Shown piece by piece: positions 61,163 through 64,000 of a stretch of 64,000 nt of DNA. The position numbers were made by a program, and so were the translations under genes. Under the pieces are notes generated by a model. The model was not told where the DNA came from and made no database searches. It saw only the letters and a program-made list of their open reading frames with translations. The DNA lies in NCBI GenBank assembly GCA_947473305.1, contig CANJCB010000005.1:1-64000 (forward strand), read 5' to 3'. This DNA comes from Rhodospirillales bacterium (GTDB lineage: Bacteria; Pseudomonadota; Alphaproteobacteria; ATCC43930; CGMCC-115725). Position 1 is the first letter of the stretch. Every line of letters begins with the position of its first letter.

Positions 61163-61566
61163 TCGCCGAGGAGACTTACCTGAGCTGCAAGCAGGGCTTG
61201 CAGCGTTTCGACGCCAAGCTTCGGAATATGGAGGATCTGCTGCGCGACTTCGACGCCGAGCGCGTCGCCCTTGCGCGAAGCATAGATGGTCTGTCATGGT
61301 TGCTGGACGGCTGGAATTTCATCTCCCAGTGGTGGAGTTCGGTGCGCGAAAGCCCAAGATACGACCAGATAACTGCCTTGACGGGAATCTTCCGGGTCCT
61401 GCCCCCGGTGCCGGTTCGTCAGACTGACGAGCGGGTGTCCGAGGATTCGCAACCGGCGGATCTTTCCCGCAGCAAGTGGGTCCGGCTCTTCGAGAGCTGG
61501 CGGACTGGCGACTTTGACGGCGATCTTATTGCGCGCATCGAGGCGGTGAAGGCAAAGGCTGCGTGA
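61057..61566 (+). CDS. Uncharacterised protein, C-terminal part (or separate gene)
   Basis: 169 residues from GTG 61057, overlapping the previous frame by 106 bases. The protein is helical (RFRDEMRAWMADAAPEHAAVSRY, LQRFDAKLRNMEDLLRDFDAERVALARS), with a WW pair in NFISQWWSSVRES. If the upstream frame is corrected by one base, the two form a single gene. It ends with a GTGA overlap to the following gene, so all are co-translated. Function unknown. Confidence 0.55.
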   Translation: MRVEVDELGRFRDEMRAWMADAAPEHAAVSRYCALIAEETYLSCKQGLQRFDAKLRNMEDLLRDFDAERVALARSIDGLSWLLDGWNFISQWWSSVRESPRYDQITALTGIFRVLPPVPVRQTDERVSEDSQPADLSRSKWVRLFESWRTGDFDGDLIARIEAVKAKAA

Positions 61567-62945
61567 CGCAAGACAAATCGACCCTTAAAGAGGTCGAGAC
61601 CCGCCTTTCCGACTTGCCGGACGACAAGTTCCTCAAGGTTATCGAGCTATTGCAGGGGGTGCAGTCGCGCCCCGAGGTCCTGCAGACCATGTCGCAGGCC
61701 CGGCCGCGCCTGGGCCGCCTGCGTCCGCCGCGCCCGCCCACGGCGCAGCGCGTTTTCTATTCCCCTATCGAAGACCTCTTGTCCGACCTCGACGACGCGG
61801 CGGCGGAAGGCCGCATCGCGCGCGACCTCATGCGGCGCTGCTGGTTCGTCATGAAGGCGGCGGTCCCGCCCGCTCTGATGCAGGCCTGGGAGGGCCGGCT
61901 CGCGGCCTCCAAGCGGGATCGCGGCAAGGTCCGGGCGGTGGCGCTCGAAGTCTGGGCGGCGGCCGGGGCGGGGCTCACCACGGCGGTGGCTTCGGTGGTG
62001 GACGAGCCCGAGGCCGCGGCCCGCATCTTCGGCGCGAATCCGCCCATGGACCTGATGGGCCAGATCGGCGGCGTCTATCGCATCGCCGACGAGATCGAGA
62101 CCCTGAAATCGAAATTCCCCGACTTCCCGGTCCCCGAGATCGAGGAGGAGGACATCAGCCTCATCCAGGAAACGCTGACCCGCATCAAGGCCGAAGGCAA
62201 GGGTGACGCCTCCCTGCTGATCTGGGTGCTGTCCGCGCGGATGGCGAGCCCGCTCTCCTTCATGCGCCACTTCCAGGGCGATCTTGGGGATGGGACGGCC
62301 ACCGGCGCGCAATTGGTGGCCGCCTCGCTGGCGCATCTGGAAGGGGCGGTCCGGCGGATCGAACATGCCGCGAGCGGATCGCCGTCTGTCACCTCTCTGG
62401 CGTCCAATGCCGAGCAACTGGCGGCGGAACTCGCCGCCGCGCGCGAGATGGCGGGGGCGGCGGGCGCCAAGGACCCAAGGCTCCAGGCGATCGGCGGCAA
62501 GCTCAAGGCCATGGTGCTGGAAAAAGTCATCGCCAATGCCGAGCAGGACGTGCTGGCCATCGTGCCCAGGATTGGCCCCGACGGCGACATGACCGAGGCG
62601 CTGAAGGTGATGCCGACCCGGCAAGACCTGGTTCGCGCCGAGGAGCGGGTGCGGGCCGTGCGCAAGGCCGCGAAATTCGGCGGGAAGGTGGGCCTGGGCG
62701 AGGAGCCCGCCAAGATGCTCGCGGTCATCAAGAAAGAGGTCGTGACCTACCTCGACGCCATGCTGGACCATCTGGCCAAGAATCCCGCCGAGGCGGGCGC
62801 CCGTGCCGGGGCCGAGCAGCATGTCTTCAATTCCGCCCGCATGATCGAACTCGCCGACGGCCCCAGCGCCGGCTACGAGATTTTGAAGAAGGGGCAGGAA
62901 AAGCTGGAGAAGTCGATGCCGAAGCCGGCGGAGAAGAAGGGTTGA
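61563..62945 (+). CDS. Uncharacterised helical protein
   Basis: 460 residues from GTG 61563, overlapping the upstream stop by four bases. It is rich in Ala and Glu, entirely soluble and helical, with no signal. Segments such as EDLLSDLDDAAAEGRIARDLMRRCWFVMKAAVPPALMQAWEGRL and VPEIEEEDISLIQETLTRIKAE are typical of it. A long middle part (AEQLAAELAAAREMAGAAGAKDP) may be a coiled coil. I do not recognise a family. The gene partner is the interrupted one upstream, and both lie just before ftsY (convergent). Confidence 0.7.
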   Translation: MTQDKSTLKEVETRLSDLPDDKFLKVIELLQGVQSRPEVLQTMSQARPRLGRLRPPRPPTAQRVFYSPIEDLLSDLDDAAAEGRIARDLMRRCWFVMKAAVPPALMQAWEGRLAASKRDRGKVRAVALEVWAAAGAGLTTAVASVVDEPEAAARIFGANPPMDLMGQIGGVYRIADEIETLKSKFPDFPVPEIEEEDISLIQETLTRIKAEGKGDASLLIWVLSARMASPLSFMRHFQGDLGDGTATGAQLVAASLAHLEGAVRRIEHAASGSPSVTSLASNAEQLAAELAAAREMAGAAGAKDPRLQAIGGKLKAMVLEKVIANAEQDVLAIVPRIGPDGDMTEALKVMPTRQDLVRAEERVRAVRKAAKFGGKVGLGEEPAKMLAVIKKEVVTYLDAMLDHLAKNPAEAGARAGAEQHVFNSARMIELADGPSAGYEILKKGQEKLEKSMPKPAEKKG

Positions 62946-62947
62946 TT

Positions 62948-63115
62948 TTTGTCCCTCTCCGCCGCTTGCGGAGGGAGAGGGAAGGGTGAGGTAGGTTTCT
63001 CAGGTGGCAAGACGCTCCGGCGCCTCAGCGCCCTCGCCCCACCTCATCCTAAATCCTTCTCCCCCCAGCCTCTCGCGCAAGCGAGCTTGCGCTGCCGGCC
63101 GGAGAAGGACTTTCA
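62948..63115. repeat. Family C repeat with a nested single-hairpin element
   Basis: Left arm CCCTCTCCGCCGCTTGCGG and GGGAGAGGGAAGGGTGAGG, right arm CTAAATCCTTCTCCCCCCAG and GGAGAAGGAC. The nested unit CTCTCGCGCAAGC-GAGC-TTGCGCTGCCGG is at 63071-63100, almost identical to that at 60259-60288. It fills the space between the unknown gene and the convergent ftsY. Confidence 0.75.
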
Positions 63116-63124
63116 TGGCGGTTC

Positions 63125-64000
63125 CTACTTCTCTAACCCCATAAGACTGCGCGCAAAGGCATCCGCCGAGAACGGCCGTAGGTCCTCGGCCGTTTCGCCG
63201 ACGCCTACCGCGTGAATGGGAATCCCGTATTTCTCGGCCAGGGACACCAGCACGCCGCCCCGCGCGGTGCCGTCCAATTTGGTCATGACGATCCCGGTGA
63301 CGCCCACGATCTGGCGGAAGATCTCGGCCTGGGAATGGGCGTTCTGGCCGGTGGTGGCGTCCAAGACCAGCAGCACCGTATGAGGCAGCGCCGCCTCGAC
63401 CTTCTTCAAGACGCGGACGATCTTCTGTAATTCCGCCATGAGGTCGGTCTTGTTCTGGAGCCGCCCCGCCGTGTCGATCAGCAGCACGTCCGCGCCCGCG
63501 GCCTTGGCCTCCTGATAGGCGTCGAAGGCGAGGCCCGCCGCATCGGCGCCCTGGCCCCGGGCGATCACCGTTGAGCCGGTCCGCTCGCCCCAGATCTTCA
63601 GCTGCTCCACCGCCGCCGCGCGGAAGGTGTCGCCCGCCGCCAGGAAGACCGTCTTGCCGGCGTCGCGATATTGCCGGGCGAGCTTGGCGATGGTGGTGGT
63701 CTTGCCGCTGCCGTTGACGCCGACCACCAGGATCACATGGGGCTTCAAGGCAGGGTTCAGGACCAGGGGCTTCGCCACCGGCTCCAGCAGCCGCGCGACT
63801 TCCTCGGCCAGGGCCTGACGGATCTCTTCCGGGGCCACTTCCTGGTTGAAGCGGGTGCGGCGGAGCTTGCCCGTCACCTCCTCCGCGATGCCGATGCTCA
63901 TGTCGGCGGCGATCAGCAATTCTTCCAATTCGCCGAGCGTCTCGTCGTCGAGCTTGCGGCGGGTGAAAATCGAGGAGATGCCCTCGGTCAGCCGCTGCGA
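63125..64000 (-). CDS. ftsY: Signal recognition particle receptor FtsY (3' part)
   Basis: The gene runs off the right edge of the window, so 291 residues of the C-terminal NG domain are seen and the acidic N-terminal part is missing. Motifs: G1 [37 protein letters not shown]3 [19 protein letters not shown]4 [12 protein letters not shown] and G5 with [21 protein letters not shown]. It receives SRP-ribosome complexes at the membrane. The window end is in frame with this product. Confidence 0.97.
   Translation of the reverse strand, partial: SQRLTEGISSIFTRRKLDDETLGELEELLIAADMSIGIAEEVTGKLRRTRFNQEVAPEEIRQALAEEVARLLEPVAKPLVLNPALKPHVILVVGVNGSGKTTTIAKLARQYRDAGKTVFLAAGDTFRAAAVEQLKIWGERTGSTVIARGQGADAAGLAFDAYQEAKAAGADVLLIDTAGRLQNKTDLMAELQKIVRVLKKVEAALPHTVLLVLDATTGQNAHSQAEIFRQIVGVTGIVMTKLDGTARGGVLVSLAEKYGIPIHAVGVGETAEDLRPFSADAFARSLMGLEK

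Overview
The window reads as chromosome of a high-GC alphaproteobacterium, most like Rhodospirillales and relatives. The evidence is the gene content and order: a comF, grxC, nitrilase, DUF1178 block; xerD near aroK and aroB; the aerobic cobaltochelatase pair cobS and cobT; a malyl-CoA-lyase-type CitE protein; and dense, strongly biased GC-rich codon use. This placement is inferred from the sequence alone. No tRNA, rRNA or CRISPR array was seen.

Positions 1 to about 9400 look like an accessory island with visibly lower GC. It opens with what may be the right end of an IS21-like element. Next come a small secreted protein and a three-gene heavy-metal RND efflux operon (outer-membrane channel, adaptor, CzcA/CusA pump). 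These are followed by two small overlapping genes (the second broken by two single-base shifts), an unknown protein paired with an XRE/ImmA-IrrE regulator-peptidase, and a badly frameshifted IS1-like transposase. A DUF2283 protein and a GT-A-type glycosyltransferase follow.

Positions 10.6-19.6 kb hold housekeeping and small metabolic genes: a periplasmic binding protein, an NDUFAF5-like methyltransferase and a GFA protein in an overlapping minus-strand operon, a Rieske oxygenase, a Gly-rich protein with a PEP-CTERM tail, comF, grxC, a nitrilase-family amidase, two more methyltransferases and DUF1178. A 45-residue lipoprotein gene lies among them.

Positions 19.6-35.7 kb are catabolic. They contain an acyl-CoA-synthetase-like enzyme, a single-domain response regulator, an exported molybdenum hydroxylase with a three-haem cytochrome c, two substrate-binding proteins without permeases, two 2-oxoglutarate-dependent (TauD/TfdA) oxygenases, a SnoaL-like protein, pgk, a Tat-exported dienelactone hydrolase, a GNAT enzyme and a VOC dioxygenase.

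Positions 35.8-52.7 kb cover signalling and core functions: a PAS histidine kinase, DegP with an OmpR-type regulator, DUF2076, a cupin, accA, a CitE-like lyase, xerD, a large exported protein, a small membrane protein, aroK-aroB, RHH, BolA, a J-domain protein and cobS-cobT.

Positions 53-64 kb hold tamB and tamA, separated by an 18-bp tandem repeat, then upp, an uncharacterised gene cluster that may carry a frameshift, and the 3' part of ftsY. Several families of dispersed palindromic repeats fill the intergenic spaces throughout. A smaller palindrome appears nested inside two of these families and may be the most unusual structural signal here.
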